Part shown: positions 33,964 through 43,177 of the stretch, one piece after another
How the letters are laid out: each line of letters begins with the position of its first letter
How positions within the stretch are numbered: position 1 is the stretch's first letter
NCBI RefSeq assembly: GCF_013344685.1
Contig: NZ_CP050137.1
Span: 558,001-622,000 of the forward strand
DNA length: 64,000 bases
Source: Sphingomonas sp. CL5.1
Lineage (GTDB): Bacteria > Pseudomonadota > Alphaproteobacteria > Sphingomonadales > Sphingomonadaceae
Direction: 5' to 3'
Translations under genes and position numbers: made by a program
The notes under the pieces: generated by a model
The model's input: only the letters and a program-made list of their open reading frames with translations
What the model was told of the DNA's origin: nothing
The model's database searches: none

Positions 33964-33993
33964 ACGCCCCTTCCCGATGCGGGGAGGGGGCGT
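33964..33993 (+). terminator. Terminator-like hairpin after infC
   Basis: ACGCCCCTTCCC pairs with GGGGAGGGGGCGT around a 6-nt loop, beginning 8 nt after the infC stop and reaching the convergent pgeF stop. No T-run follows. Confidence 0.5.
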
Positions 33994-34757
33994 CAATCCA
34001 GCCCGATGATCGCGATCTGCCGTCCATAATCCGGCTCGCCGCGATGCGTGGCGCGGCGATAGCTGAAGAAGCGGTCGGCGTCGGCATAGGTGTCGAGGCC
34101 GAGCGTCTCGATCCGCGTCACGCCCGCCGCCGCGAGGCGATGCGCGACATAAGCCTCCAGATCGAATTGCGCATGGCCCTCGCGCGCGTCGGCGAAGAAG
34201 CGCTCGTTCTCCGCATCGGCCTCCTCGAAGCGGCGGCGGAAGGCGAGATCGACCTCGTAGCTCGCCCGCGCGATGCACGGGCCGACCGCCGCCGCGATCC
34301 TCTCGCGCCGTGCGCCCAGGGCCTCCATCGCGAGGATCGTCGTATCGGTCACGCCCGCCAGCGCACCCTTCCATCCGGCGTGCGCCGCGCCGACCACGCC
34401 CGCTTCCCTGTCCGCGAGCAGCACCGGCGCGCAATCCGCCGTCAGCACGCCGAGCGCGAGGCCGGGCCGATCGGTCACCAGCGCGTCGGCATGGGGGCGC
34501 AGCGCATGGTCGAACGGCGCGCGCGCCGTCACGCATTCGGCCGAATGGACCTGATAGGCCGTCACGAGCTCTCCGCCCGGTAGCACCGCCTCGGTCGCAC
34601 GGCGGCGGTTCTCCGCGATCGCCGCCGCATCGTCCGCGGAGCCGGTGCCGACGTTGAGGCCGCCATGCAGCCCGCCCGACACTCCCCCGCGCCGCCCGAG
34701 GAAACCGTGCGATACGCCGGCCAGTGCGGCGGCGCGGTTGACCTCCACCGCGTTCAC
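33993..34757 (-). CDS. pgeF: Peptidoglycan editing factor / purine nucleoside phosphorylase-like (YfiH) protein
   Basis: A 254-aa protein of the multicopper-polyphenol-oxidase-like YfiH family, now known as PgeF, which removes wrongly incorporated residues in peptidoglycan precursors and has purine-nucleoside activity. The zinc ligands are visible as His in YQVHSAE, Cys in LTADCAPVLL and His in GAAHAGWKG. The N-terminus SHGFLGRRGGVSGG is typical. It overlaps the upstream GNAT gene by 4 nt in a minus-strand operon of four genes ending here. Confidence 0.93.
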   Translation of the reverse strand: MNAVEVNRAAALAGVSHGFLGRRGGVSGGLHGGLNVGTGSADDAAAIAENRRRATEAVLPGGELVTAYQVHSAECVTARAPFDHALRPHADALVTDRPGLALGVLTADCAPVLLADREAGVVGAAHAGWKGALAGVTDTTILAMEALGARRERIAAAVGPCIARASYEVDLAFRRRFEEADAENERFFADAREGHAQFDLEAYVAHRLAAAGVTRIETLGLDTYADADRFFSYRRATHRGEPDYGRQIAIIGLD

Positions 34758-35269
34758 AGCGCCAGCCGCATGATGAGGTCGCGGTCGACCTGGTCTCCGA
34801 CCGGGAAGTCGTAGTCGCCGATATGGACGAAGCCGCGCTTCTCATAGAAGCGGATCGCGCGCGGATTCGCCTCGTAGACGGTGAGCAGCAGCGCCGCCGC
34901 CCCCTGCATCCGCGCGGCATCGGTAGCCCAGTCCATCAGCACATGCGCGATGCCCGCGCCGTGATGCGAGCCGGCGACATAGAGCTGGCTGAGCTGGACC
35001 GCCCCCGCCGTCATCGCCGGATCGGGCAGGAACGGCGGGACGAGCTTGGCATAGCCGACGATCTCCGCGCCATCGCAGGCGATGCGCCACATCACGTCGG
35101 GATTGGCGAGGTCGCGGATCAGCTTGCCGTCCGGGCCATAGGCCTCGGCGAAATAGGCCGCGATATTCTCCGGCGAGGTGAACGGCTCGAACGTCTCGAG
35201 CCAGATCTTCCGCGCCATGGCGTCGAGCGCCGGGCCGTCCTCCGGAGTGGGCGAGCGATAATCGATCAT
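34754..35269 (-). CDS. GNAT family N-acetyltransferase
   Basis: A 171-aa GNAT protein resembling spermidine/PaiA-type acetyltransferases: ETFEPFTSPENIAAYFAEAYG near the N-terminus, VQLSQLYVAGSHHGAGIAHVLM carrying the acetyl-CoA loop, and LTVYEANPRAIRFYEKRGFV. The substrate is not known. It overlaps both neighbours by 4 nt (midA upstream, pgeF downstream), showing tight translational coupling. Confidence 0.88.
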   Translation of the reverse strand: MIDYRSPTPEDGPALDAMARKIWLETFEPFTSPENIAAYFAEAYGPDGKLIRDLANPDVMWRIACDGAEIVGYAKLVPPFLPDPAMTAGAVQLSQLYVAGSHHGAGIAHVLMDWATDAARMQGAAALLLTVYEANPRAIRFYEKRGFVHIGDYDFPVGDQVDRDLIMRLAL

Positions 35270-36312
35270 GCGAATCCTGCGGGTTCGGGCCAGTCCGCCT
35301 GGCGGAGGGCAAGCACCTTGAACAGATCGCCCATCGCATCGACCAGCCGGTCGCGATCGGCAAGCACCTCCGGCATGTTGCGGGCAAGCGCGGCGGCGCG
35401 CGCGTCGATGCCGAGCGCGCGAAGGAAGGCCCCCTGCCCCACCGGCCCGCTGACGATCGCGCCGCTGGCGTGGCCGACCATCCCCAGCGTCGCGAAATCG
35501 ACATGCGCGGTGAGGTCGCGCTCGCCCGGTTCCTCGAACGGATTGGCATAGGCGTGGCCGCGCACCGCCTGAAGCGTGTCGCCCACCGCCGGCCCTTCAT
35601 AGCCGTAATCGACCGCCAGCATCGCCCCGCCCTGCGCGACGATCCGCGCCGCCAGCACGCGCATGACGCCGACCGAGGCGGGCGAGGTCTCGATGATCGC
35701 GCCGGCCGGGGCGTCGCGCAGGTGCGCGGGGATCACCTCGTCCGGCACCTGCTTGCCGGGGATCGGCAGGAACAATGTGTCCTGACAGGCGACCAGCCGC
35801 TCGTGCCACGCCGCGCCCCGGCGGACGAGCTGGCGGATCGGCAGCGCGTCGAAGAACTCGTTGGCGACGATCAGCAGCGGCCGGTCGGTCGGCAGTTCCT
35901 CCACATCGTCGTGCCATGTCGCATCGGGCACGCGCTTCGCCTGCTCGGCGCGCAGCACGGGGCTGGTCTCGACAAAGTGGACTGGAGGGGAAAAGCCCGC
36001 CTTCGCCATCGCGCGCAAGGCGTCGGCGGCGAGCGTGCCGCGCCCCGGACCCAGCTCCACCCATGCCGCGTCGGGCCGCCCGGCGCGGTCCCACAGGTCG
36101 GCGCACCACAGGCCGATCAACTCGCCGAACATCTGGCTGATCTCGGGCGCGGTGGTGAAATCGCCGCCCGCGCCGAGCGGATCGCGCGTCGCATAATAAT
36201 GCGCGTTGGCGGCGGCCATGAACTGGCTGACCGGGATCGGCCCGCCCAGGGTGATCGCGCGGGCGAGGCGCTCGGGCAACAGCGGCTCGCCCGGTTCGGG
36301 CTGCTCCGTCAC
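35266..36312 (-). CDS. SAM-dependent methyltransferase, MidA/NDUFAF7 family
   Basis: A 348-aa class I methyltransferase of the MidA (NDUFAF7) family, whose mitochondrial member methylates an arginine of complex I subunit NDUFS2. Visible signatures are [35 protein letters not shown], the SAM-binding [28 protein letters not shown] and LAVDYGYEG. The bacterial target is presumed but unproven. It is coupled to lgt upstream and the GNAT gene downstream by 4-nt overlaps. Confidence 0.92.
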   Translation of the reverse strand: MTEQPEPGEPLLPERLARAITLGGPIPVSQFMAAANAHYYATRDPLGAGGDFTTAPEISQMFGELIGLWCADLWDRAGRPDAAWVELGPGRGTLAADALRAMAKAGFSPPVHFVETSPVLRAEQAKRVPDATWHDDVEELPTDRPLLIVANEFFDALPIRQLVRRGAAWHERLVACQDTLFLPIPGKQVPDEVIPAHLRDAPAGAIIETSPASVGVMRVLAARIVAQGGAMLAVDYGYEGPAVGDTLQAVRGHAYANPFEEPGERDLTAHVDFATLGMVGHASGAIVSGPVGQGAFLRALGIDARAAALARNMPEVLADRDRLVDAMGDLFKVLALRQADWPEPAGFA

Positions 36313-37190
36313 GCGACGCTGTCATCCCCGGCGATCGGCTCGACCCGCTCGCGCCGGCCGCGCGCGGTGGCGATCAGCCAGATGCCGCCCGCGATCATCG
36401 GCAGGCACAGCACCTGCCCCATGTGGATCGTCGTCGCGAAGAAGGTGCCGGCGAATTGCGAATCCGGCTCGCGGAAGAATTCCACGAAGAAGCGGCACAG
36501 GCCGTAGCCGAGCACGAAGATGCCGACCAGCTTGCCCGGCTCGTAGCGCGCCTTCGTCCGCCAGAAGAAGAACCACAGCACGAGGAACAGCAGCACGCCC
36601 TCCAGCCCCGCTTCGTAGAGCTGGCTCGGGTGGCGCGCCGGCTCGATCATCCCGGCGGGAACGGTGTGCGGAAAGACGATCGCCCAGGGCGCGTCGCTCG
36701 GCTTGCCCCACAATTCGCCGTTCACGAAATTGGCGAGCCGGCCGAAGAACAGCCCGAACGGCGCGGCGCAGGCGACGTAATCATGGATGCGCAGCCAGTT
36801 GAGGCCGTTCTTGCGCGCGAACAGGATGATGCCGATCGTCGTGCCGAGCACCCCGCCGTGGAAGCTCATGCCGCCGTCCCACAGCCTGAGGATGCGGATC
36901 GGGTGGAGCAGCATGTCGGGGGCGTAGAACAGGACATAGCCGATCCGCCCGCCGAGGATGATCCCCAGCGTCGCGTAGAACACCAGATCGTCGGCGTGGC
37001 GCCGCGCCATCGGCGCGCCGGGCTGGGCGAGCAGCTTGAGCAGATACCACCAGCCGATGACGATGCCGGCGATATAGGCGAGGCTGTACCAGCGCAGCGT
37101 GAACGGGCCGATCGAGAAGACATCCGGATGGAGGCCAAGGTCGGTGAAATGGATATGGCCGGCGGAAGCGGCTAACAAAGGCAGGATCAA
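36309..37190 (-). CDS. lgt: Prolipoprotein diacylglyceryl transferase
   Basis: A 293-aa inner-membrane enzyme that attaches diacylglycerol from phosphatidylglycerol to the lipobox Cys of prolipoproteins. Seven hydrophobic segments can be drawn. The Lgt signature is seen in [22 protein letters not shown] and [13 protein letters not shown], and the C-terminal FFREPD is typical. The frame offers no ATG near the N-terminus; a TTG at 37190 with GAGGG 7 nt upstream is the likely start. It is first in the minus-strand operon lgt-midA-GNAT-pgeF. Confidence 0.96.
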   Translation of the reverse strand: MILPLLAASAGHIHFTDLGLHPDVFSIGPFTLRWYSLAYIAGIVIGWWYLLKLLAQPGAPMARRHADDLVFYATLGIILGGRIGYVLFYAPDMLLHPIRILRLWDGGMSFHGGVLGTTIGIILFARKNGLNWLRIHDYVACAAPFGLFFGRLANFVNGELWGKPSDAPWAIVFPHTVPAGMIEPARHPSQLYEAGLEGVLLFLVLWFFFWRTKARYEPGKLVGIFVLGYGLCRFFVEFFREPDSQFAGTFFATTIHMGQVLCLPMIAGGIWLIATARGRRERVEPIAGDDSVA

Positions 37191-37255
37191 GGCTTTTCCC
37201 TCGTGCTTCGCCCCTGCATAGTGAGGTGAAGTGGCAAGACCAAGCGGAGAGGCGC

Positions 37256-38959
37256 ATGAAGACCGAACTCGACCTCAAGATGGATGCGGTGATGGCCGCG
37301 ATGACGGCGGAGGGCGGTCAGCTCGCGCTCGGCGAGGTGGAGCGATTCGGCCGCAAGCTGCCGATGATCGCGGCCGCGCCACCGACGCTCACCGCCTATA
37401 TCGCCTATTTTTCCGCCCAGCATGCCGATGCCGAATTCCTCGTCGCGGGGGACGAGCGGCTGACCTTCGCCCAGGTCCATGCGACCGCCGGGAAGGTCGC
37501 CGCCGCGCTGGCCGGCGGCTATGGGGTGAAGAAGGGCGATCGCGTCGGGATCGCGGCGCGCAACTCGCCGGCATGGATCGCGCTCTACATGGGCATCCTG
37601 ATGGCCGGCGGCGTCGCCACCCTGCTCAACGGCTGGTGGCAGACCGACGAGCTGCGCCACGGGATCGAGGATGTCGCCTGCGGCCTCGTCTTCGCCGACG
37701 CACCGCGCAGCGCGCGGCTCACCGCGATCGACGGGCTGGCGGCGAAGGTCGTCACCTTCGACGACACGCGGCGGCTGGACGAGGCGCTCGCCGAGGTGAT
37801 CGCGCAGGAGGCCGGCGCGCTGCCCGAGCTGGGGCCGGACGATCACGCGACGATCCTGTTCACCTCCGGCTCCACCGGCAAGTCCAAGGGCGCGCTGTCG
37901 ACGCATCGCCAGGTGGTGCAGGGCGTGTTCAACTATCTCGCCTCCGCGCTGATGATGCTCGCCATCACCGCGCAGGACGGAGAGGCGATGGGCGCGCTCC
38001 AGCCGTCCACCCTGCTCAACGTGCCGCTGTTCCACGTCACCGCCGAGGTGCCGGTGATGCTCCAGTCGCTGGCGATCGGGCGCAAGCTGGTGCTGATGCC
38101 CAAATGGGACGCCGAGGAGGCGATGCGGCTGATCGAGAAGGAGAAGATCACCTATTTCGTCGGCGTGCCGCTGATGAGCTTCGAGATGCTGACGCATCCG
38201 AATCGCGCGAAATACGATCTCTCGACGCTCACCGACATCGCCGCCGGCGGCGCGCCGCGCCCGGTGGAGCACGTCCGCCGCATCCATGACGAGATGCAGG
38301 GCGCGCCGCTGATCGGTTACGGCCTTACCGAGACCAACGGCGTCGGCACCGGCAACTGGCGCGGCAATTATCTCGCCAAGCCCAATTCCGCCGGCCGCGC
38401 CTCCCCGCCGCTGGTCGATCTCGCGATCCTCGACGATGCCGGCACGCCGGTGGCACAGGGGCAGCGCGGGGAAGTGTGCATCCGCTCGGTCGCCAATTTC
38501 GTGGGCTATTGGGGCAACCCGCAGGCGACCGCCGAGGCTTTCACCAGCGACGGCTATTTCCGCACCGGCGACATCGGCTATCTCGACGAGGACGGCTATC
38601 TGTTCATCGTCGACCGCAAGAAGGACATCATCATCCGCGGCGGCGAGAATATCAGCGGACAGGAGGTGGAGGCGGCGCTCTACGAGCACCCGCAGGTCGC
38701 GGAAGCATCGGTGTTCGGCCTGCCGGACGAGAAGTTCGGCGAGGTGCCCGGCGCGGTGGTGCTGCCGACCGAGGGCGCGACGCTGACGGCGGCGGAGCTT
38801 GCCGCCTTCCTCCTCCAGCATATCGCAGCGTTCAAGGTGCCGGCGCGGATCTGGGTGGTGTCCGAGCCTTTGCCCCGGCTCGGCACCGAGAAGATCGACA
38901 AGGTGACGCTGCGCGCCAAATATCGCGCGCTGGTCGCGGCGGAGACGAAGGCGGCGTGA
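37256..38959 (+). CDS. AMP-dependent acyl-CoA synthetase/ligase
   Basis: A 567-aa ANL-superfamily enzyme that activates a carboxylic acid with ATP and joins it to CoA. Core motifs are [18 protein letters not shown] (P-loop), [43 protein letters not shown] (hinge) and the C-terminal catalytic Lys in [12 protein letters not shown]. It is closest to fatty-acyl or aromatic-acid ligases, but the substrate is unknown. ATG 37256, preceded by GGAGAGG, is preferred over GTG 37226. Divergent from lgt. Confidence 0.9.
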   Translation: MKTELDLKMDAVMAAMTAEGGQLALGEVERFGRKLPMIAAAPPTLTAYIAYFSAQHADAEFLVAGDERLTFAQVHATAGKVAAALAGGYGVKKGDRVGIAARNSPAWIALYMGILMAGGVATLLNGWWQTDELRHGIEDVACGLVFADAPRSARLTAIDGLAAKVVTFDDTRRLDEALAEVIAQEAGALPELGPDDHATILFTSGSTGKSKGALSTHRQVVQGVFNYLASALMMLAITAQDGEAMGALQPSTLLNVPLFHVTAEVPVMLQSLAIGRKLVLMPKWDAEEAMRLIEKEKITYFVGVPLMSFEMLTHPNRAKYDLSTLTDIAAGGAPRPVEHVRRIHDEMQGAPLIGYGLTETNGVGTGNWRGNYLAKPNSAGRASPPLVDLAILDDAGTPVAQGQRGEVCIRSVANFVGYWGNPQATAEAFTSDGYFRTGDIGYLDEDGYLFIVDRKKDIIIRGGENISGQEVEAALYEHPQVAEASVFGLPDEKFGEVPGAVVLPTEGATLTAAELAAFLLQHIAAFKVPARIWVVSEPLPRLGTEKIDKVTLRAKYRALVAAETKAA

Positions 38960-39014
38960 CCGCCCGCACGAGGCCGGGTGACGCGCGCGGCCGCCTGCCC
39001 TAGTGGCGGGCGGG

Positions 39015-41228
39015 ATGGTCACACGACGCAATCTGCTCGTCGCCGGCGGGGCGGGACTGGGGCTGGTCGTCGCCTGGGCGGCGTGGCCCCGGAGCTATCG
39101 CCCCAACCTCGCCGCCGCGCCGGGCGAGACGGTCTATGGCGCATGGCTGAAGATCGGCGCGGACGGGCAGGTGACGGTCGCGGTGCCGCAGGCCGAGCAC
39201 GGACAGGGCGTATGGACCGCGCTGCCGCAGATCGTCGCCGACGAACTGGGAGCGGACTGGCGCACCGTCGGCGTCGAGGCGGCGCCGATCAACCCGCTCT
39301 ACGCCAACCCGCTCGCGGCCGACACGCTGTTCGCCGGGGCGTTCAATCGCATCCCCGCCGCGCTGCGCCGCGAACATGCTGTGCGCGGCGCGCTGATGCT
39401 TACCGGCGGCTCCACCTCGATCCGCATGTTCGAGCCGGCGCTGCGCGAGGCCGGCGCGGCGGCGCGGGTGCTGTTGTGCAAGGCGGCGGCGAAGCGCTGG
39501 GGCGTGGACTGGACGGCATGCGAGACGGACAGCGGCTTCGTCGTCGCGGGCAAGCAGCGGCTGCGCTTCGCCGAGCTGGCCGCCGAGGCGGTGGGCTTCG
39601 ACCTCCCCGCCGAGCTGCCGCTGCGCGTCGATGACGACGGGCGGCTGACGGGGCAGAACCTGCCGCGCCTCGACGTGCCGGCGAAGGTGGACGGATCGGC
39701 CAATTTCGCCGCCGACGTGCGGCTGCCGGAAATGGTGTTCGCCAGTATCATGCAAGGCCCGATCGGCGATTCGCGGCTGGTCCATATCGACAAGGCGGCG
39801 GCGGAACGTGTGCGCGGCGCGGTCGCGGTGGTGGAGAACGAGCGCTGGGTGGCGGCGCTGGCGACCGACTGGTGGGCGGCCGACCGCGCGCTGGCCGCGC
39901 TCAGGCCGCGCTTCGCGACGCATGGCGCGGTGGTGGATGACGTCAGCATCACCCGCGCGCTCGACGAGGCGCTGAAGGCGCCCGGCCATCGTTTCGCAAG
40001 GACGGGCGATATCGCACCGGTGATGGGCGGGCCGGGGCTGATCGTCGCGGATTATCTCGCCGCGCCCGCCCTTCACGCCGCGATCGAGCCACCCTGCGCC
40101 ACCGCCTGGTATCACGGCGACCGGCTGGAGCTGTGGGTCGGCACGCAGGCGCCCGGCCTCGCGCGGGCGGCGGCGGCGCGAGCGATCGGCATCTCGCCCG
40201 AGGCGGTGCTCCTCCATCCCACGCTGATCGGCGGCTCGTTCGGCGCGGCGCTGGAATGCGACGCGGCGGCGCAGGCGGCGATCCTGACGGTGAAGGCGAA
40301 GCGGCCGGTGCAGCTCGTCTGGTCGCGGCGCGAGGCGCTGGCGCGCGATCGCGTCCGCGCCCCGGCCAAGGCGCGGTTGACCGCCCGGCTCGCCGCGAAC
40401 GGCGCGATCCTCGGCTGGCGCGCGCAGATCGCCGCGCCCTCCACAGGACAGGAACTCGCCGCGCGGCTGATGCCGGATGACTGGCTGGTCGGGGCGGCGC
40501 TCGCCCTGCCCCGGTCGGCGGACGGCTATGCGGTCGCAGGCGCGGTGCCGCCCTATCGCCTGCCCGGCTGCATCGTCGAGCATCATCCCGCCGGAATCGG
40601 CCTGCCGACCGGGCATCTGCGCGGCGGCGCGCACGGCTACACCTGTTTCTTCACCGAATGCTTCCTCGACGAACTGGCACATCGGGCGGGGATGGAGCCG
40701 GTGTCGTGGCGAATCGGCATGTTGGGCGGCGACGCGCGGCTGGCGCGGTGTCTCTCGACAGCGGCGGCGCTCGGCGGGTGGGACGGCGGCGCGAGCGGCA
40801 GTGGGCAGGGCATCGCCTGTCATGCGATGGCGGGGAGCTGCATCGCCGTGCTGGCGGAAGCATCGGTCGGCGACGACGGCCGCCCGCATGTCGACCGGCT
40901 GGTCGCGGCGGTCGATTGCGGGCGACAGATCAATCCCGATCTCGTCCGCCAGCAGATCGAGGGTGGATTGTTCTTCGGCGTCGCGGCGGCCACCTCTCCA
41001 GCCGTGCAGATCGACCGCAACCTCGTCACCGCGCGCCGCCTCGGCGAACTCGGCCTGCCGCGCCTCGCGAATGCGCCGGACATCACCGTCGAACTGATCG
41101 CCAGCAACGCGGAAGCCGGCGGCGTCGGCGATCTCGGCATGGTCGCGGTCGCGCCGGCCATCGCCAACGCGCTCGCATCCGCGACCGGCAAGCGGCTGCG
41201 CGCGCTGCCGCTCGGGCGCGCCGCATGA
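39015..41228 (+). CDS. Molybdopterin aldehyde-oxidase-like large subunit (IorB type), orphan
   Basis: A 737-aa protein of the xanthine dehydrogenase superfamily, closest in layout to isoquinoline 1-oxidoreductase beta subunit: [71 protein letters not shown] and the C-terminal AGGVGDLGMVAVAPAIANA. The N-terminus TRRNLLVAGGAGLGLVV looks like a Tat signal, so it is probably periplasmic with a cytochrome acceptor. The usual small [2Fe-2S] subunit gene is not adjacent. The expected catalytic Glu of the GVGE motif is Asp here. It overlaps hemH by 4 nt. ATG 39015 chosen over GTG 39003. Confidence 0.85.
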   Translation: MVTRRNLLVAGGAGLGLVVAWAAWPRSYRPNLAAAPGETVYGAWLKIGADGQVTVAVPQAEHGQGVWTALPQIVADELGADWRTVGVEAAPINPLYANPLAADTLFAGAFNRIPAALRREHAVRGALMLTGGSTSIRMFEPALREAGAAARVLLCKAAAKRWGVDWTACETDSGFVVAGKQRLRFAELAAEAVGFDLPAELPLRVDDDGRLTGQNLPRLDVPAKVDGSANFAADVRLPEMVFASIMQGPIGDSRLVHIDKAAAERVRGAVAVVENERWVAALATDWWAADRALAALRPRFATHGAVVDDVSITRALDEALKAPGHRFARTGDIAPVMGGPGLIVADYLAAPALHAAIEPPCATAWYHGDRLELWVGTQAPGLARAAAARAIGISPEAVLLHPTLIGGSFGAALECDAAAQAAILTVKAKRPVQLVWSRREALARDRVRAPAKARLTARLAANGAILGWRAQIAAPSTGQELAARLMPDDWLVGAALALPRSADGYAVAGAVPPYRLPGCIVEHHPAGIGLPTGHLRGGAHGYTCFFTECFLDELAHRAGMEPVSWRIGMLGGDARLARCLSTAAALGGWDGGASGSGQGIACHAMAGSCIAVLAEASVGDDGRPHVDRLVAAVDCGRQINPDLVRQQIEGGLFFGVAAATSPAVQIDRNLVTARRLGELGLPRLANAPDITVELIASNAEAGGVGDLGMVAVAPAIANALASATGKRLRALPLGRAA

Positions 41229-42229
41229 CGCCGGCCGACCATCCTTCGATCGCGCGGCCGCGCATCGGCGTGCTGCTCGTCAACCTCGGCACGCCGGATG
41301 CGCCCGATGCGCGATCGGTGCGGCGCTATCTCGCGGAATTCCTTTCCGATCCGCGCGTGGTGGAGCTGCCGAAACTGCTATGGCAGCCGATCCTGCGCGG
41401 CCCGATCCTGATGACGCGGCCGAAGAAATCCGCCCATGCCTATGCACAGGTGTGGCGGCCCGACGGCTCCCCGCTCGCCGCGATCACGCGCGCGCAGGCC
41501 GAGCGGCTGCGCGATGCGTTCGGGCCGGAGGTGATGGTGGACTGGGCGATGCGTTACGGCACGCCGGCGATCCCCGAACGACTCGCCGCGCTGAAGGCCG
41601 CCGGGTGCGAGCGCATCCTGCTCGCGCCGCTCTATCCGCAATATTGCGCGGCGACCACCGCCACCGCCAACGACCGCGCCTTCGCCGCGCTGGCCGCGAT
41701 GCGCTGGCAGCCGGCGATCCGCACCCTGCCACCCTATTACGACGATCCGGCCTATATCGAGGCGCTGCGGCGATCGGTGGAGGAGGAGCTGGCCGCGCTC
41801 GACTTCGCGCCCGAGGCGCTGATCGTCAGCTTCCACGGCATGCCGTCGCGGACGCGGGCGCTGGGCGACCCCTATCATTGTCATTGCCTCAAGACCGCGC
41901 GGTTGCTCGGCGAGGCGCTGGGGCGTGAGGTGACGGTGACGTTCCAGTCGCGCTTCGGCCGCGCGAAATGGCTGGAGCCGGCGACCGACGCAATGCTCGC
42001 CGGATTGCCCGCGAAAGGCATCGACCGGGTGGCGATCGTCGCGCCTGGCTTCGCCGCCGATTGCATCGAGACGCTGGAGGAGCTGGCGATCCGCGGCCGC
42101 GAGACCTTCCTGCGCGCGGGGGGGCGCGACTTCGCCTATCTCCCCTGCCTCAACGATAGCGCGGCCTGCCTCGAAATGCTGCGGACGATCCTGCGAACAG
42201 AGCTTGAAGGATGGATAACGCGCTCCTAG
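41225..42229 (+). CDS. hemH: Ferrochelatase
   Basis: A 334-aa enzyme inserting Fe2+ into protoporphyrin IX, the last step of haem synthesis. Family features are VLLVNLGTPDAPD at the N-terminus, LAPLYPQYCAATT, the catalytic His in VSFHGMPSRT, PYHCHCLKTARLL, TFQSRFGRAKWLEP and APGFAADCIETLEEL. Length is normal. The start overlaps the molybdenum-enzyme gene (ATGA), so the two are co-translated, though a functional link is not obvious. Confidence 0.97.
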   Translation: MTPADHPSIARPRIGVLLVNLGTPDAPDARSVRRYLAEFLSDPRVVELPKLLWQPILRGPILMTRPKKSAHAYAQVWRPDGSPLAAITRAQAERLRDAFGPEVMVDWAMRYGTPAIPERLAALKAAGCERILLAPLYPQYCAATTATANDRAFAALAAMRWQPAIRTLPPYYDDPAYIEALRRSVEEELAALDFAPEALIVSFHGMPSRTRALGDPYHCHCLKTARLLGEALGREVTVTFQSRFGRAKWLEPATDAMLAGLPAKGIDRVAIVAPGFAADCIETLEELAIRGRETFLRAGGRDFAYLPCLNDSAACLEMLRTILRTELEGWITRS

Positions 42230-42263
42230 CCTCGGATTCCCTGCTGGGAGAGGAGACAAGCGA

Positions 42264-42986
42264 ATGGCACGTGTTGCGGTCGTCACGGGCGGAACCCGGG
42301 GCATCGGCGAGGCGATCAGCGTCGCGCTGCGCGACAAGGGCGTCACCGTCGCGGCGAACTACGCCGGCAATGACGAGCGCGCGCGGGAGTTCACCGAGCG
42401 AACCGGGATCAAGGCGTATAAATGGGACGTCGCCGATTACGACGCCTGCCAGGAGGGCTGCGCGCGGGTCGCCGCGGAGCTGGGACCGGTCGACATCGTC
42501 GTCAACAATGCCGGCATCACCCGCGACGGCACGATCCTGAAGATGACCTACGAGATGTGGAAGGAGGTCATGGACACCAATCTCGGTGGGTGCTTCAACA
42601 TGGCCAAGGCGACCTTTCCTGGCATGCGCGAGCGCAAATGGGGGCGGATCGTCAACATCGGCTCGATCAATGGGCAGGCGGGGCAATATGGCCAGGTCAA
42701 TTACGCCGCCGCCAAATCGGGCATCCACGGCTTCACCAAGGCGCTGGCGCAGGAAGGCGCGAGGGCCGGCGTGACGGTGAACGCGATCGCGCCGGGCTAT
42801 ATCGACACCGACATGGTGGCGGCGGTGCCGGCCGACGTGCTGGAGAAGATCGTCGCCAAGATCCCGGTCGGGCGCCTGGGTCAGGCGCAGGAGATCGCGC
42901 GCGGCGTGGCTTTCCTGTGCTCCGACGACGCCGGCTTCGTCACCGGATCGACGCTGAGCATCAACGGCGGACAGCATATGTATTGA
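42264..42986 (+). CDS. phbB: Acetoacetyl-CoA reductase
   Basis: A 240-aa NADPH-dependent SDR that makes (R)-3-hydroxybutyryl-CoA for polyhydroxybutyrate. It has TGGTRGIGEAIS (nucleotide loop), NNAGITRDGTILKMTYEMWKEVMDTNLGGCFNM, the catalytic Ser in NIGSINGQAGQYGQVNY, and the Tyr-Lys of NYAAAKSG; the PhaB-like ending GFVTGSTLSINGGQHMY is diagnostic. GGAG precedes the ATG. The PHA synthase and thiolase are not in the window. Confidence 0.95.
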   Translation: MARVAVVTGGTRGIGEAISVALRDKGVTVAANYAGNDERAREFTERTGIKAYKWDVADYDACQEGCARVAAELGPVDIVVNNAGITRDGTILKMTYEMWKEVMDTNLGGCFNMAKATFPGMRERKWGRIVNIGSINGQAGQYGQVNYAAAKSGIHGFTKALAQEGARAGVTVNAIAPGYIDTDMVAAVPADVLEKIVAKIPVGRLGQAQEIARGVAFLCSDDAGFVTGSTLSINGGQHMY

Positions 42987-43078
42987 CGGGCTGAGGCGCG
43001 TCGGCGCAGCGACGGCACCGCTGCGCCATCGGCGCACGGCCCGGCACGGCCGGCGGGTCGCACAGCGGACCCGTCCGA

Positions 43079-43103
43079 CGACGCGGGATTAACTCCCGCG
43101 TCG
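43079..43103. repeat. 10-bp inverted repeat upstream of glnD
   Basis: CGACGCGGGA, loop TTAAC, TCCCGCGTCG, 75 bp before glnD and 93 bp after the phbB stop. It could be a terminator without T-run or an operator. Confidence 0.5.
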
Positions 43104-43177
43104 CCGCGCCGCCCCACATTATCTTCGCCCGCCACCGCATCGACCGCCCGCCCGCTTTCCTGTAACCCCGGCGCGAT

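Noticed and set aside
42987..43177. A tRNA or small RNA gene between phbB and glnD
   Set aside because: Only one clear hairpin is present; no cloverleaf, T-loop GTTCRANNC or other RNA signature could be assembled.
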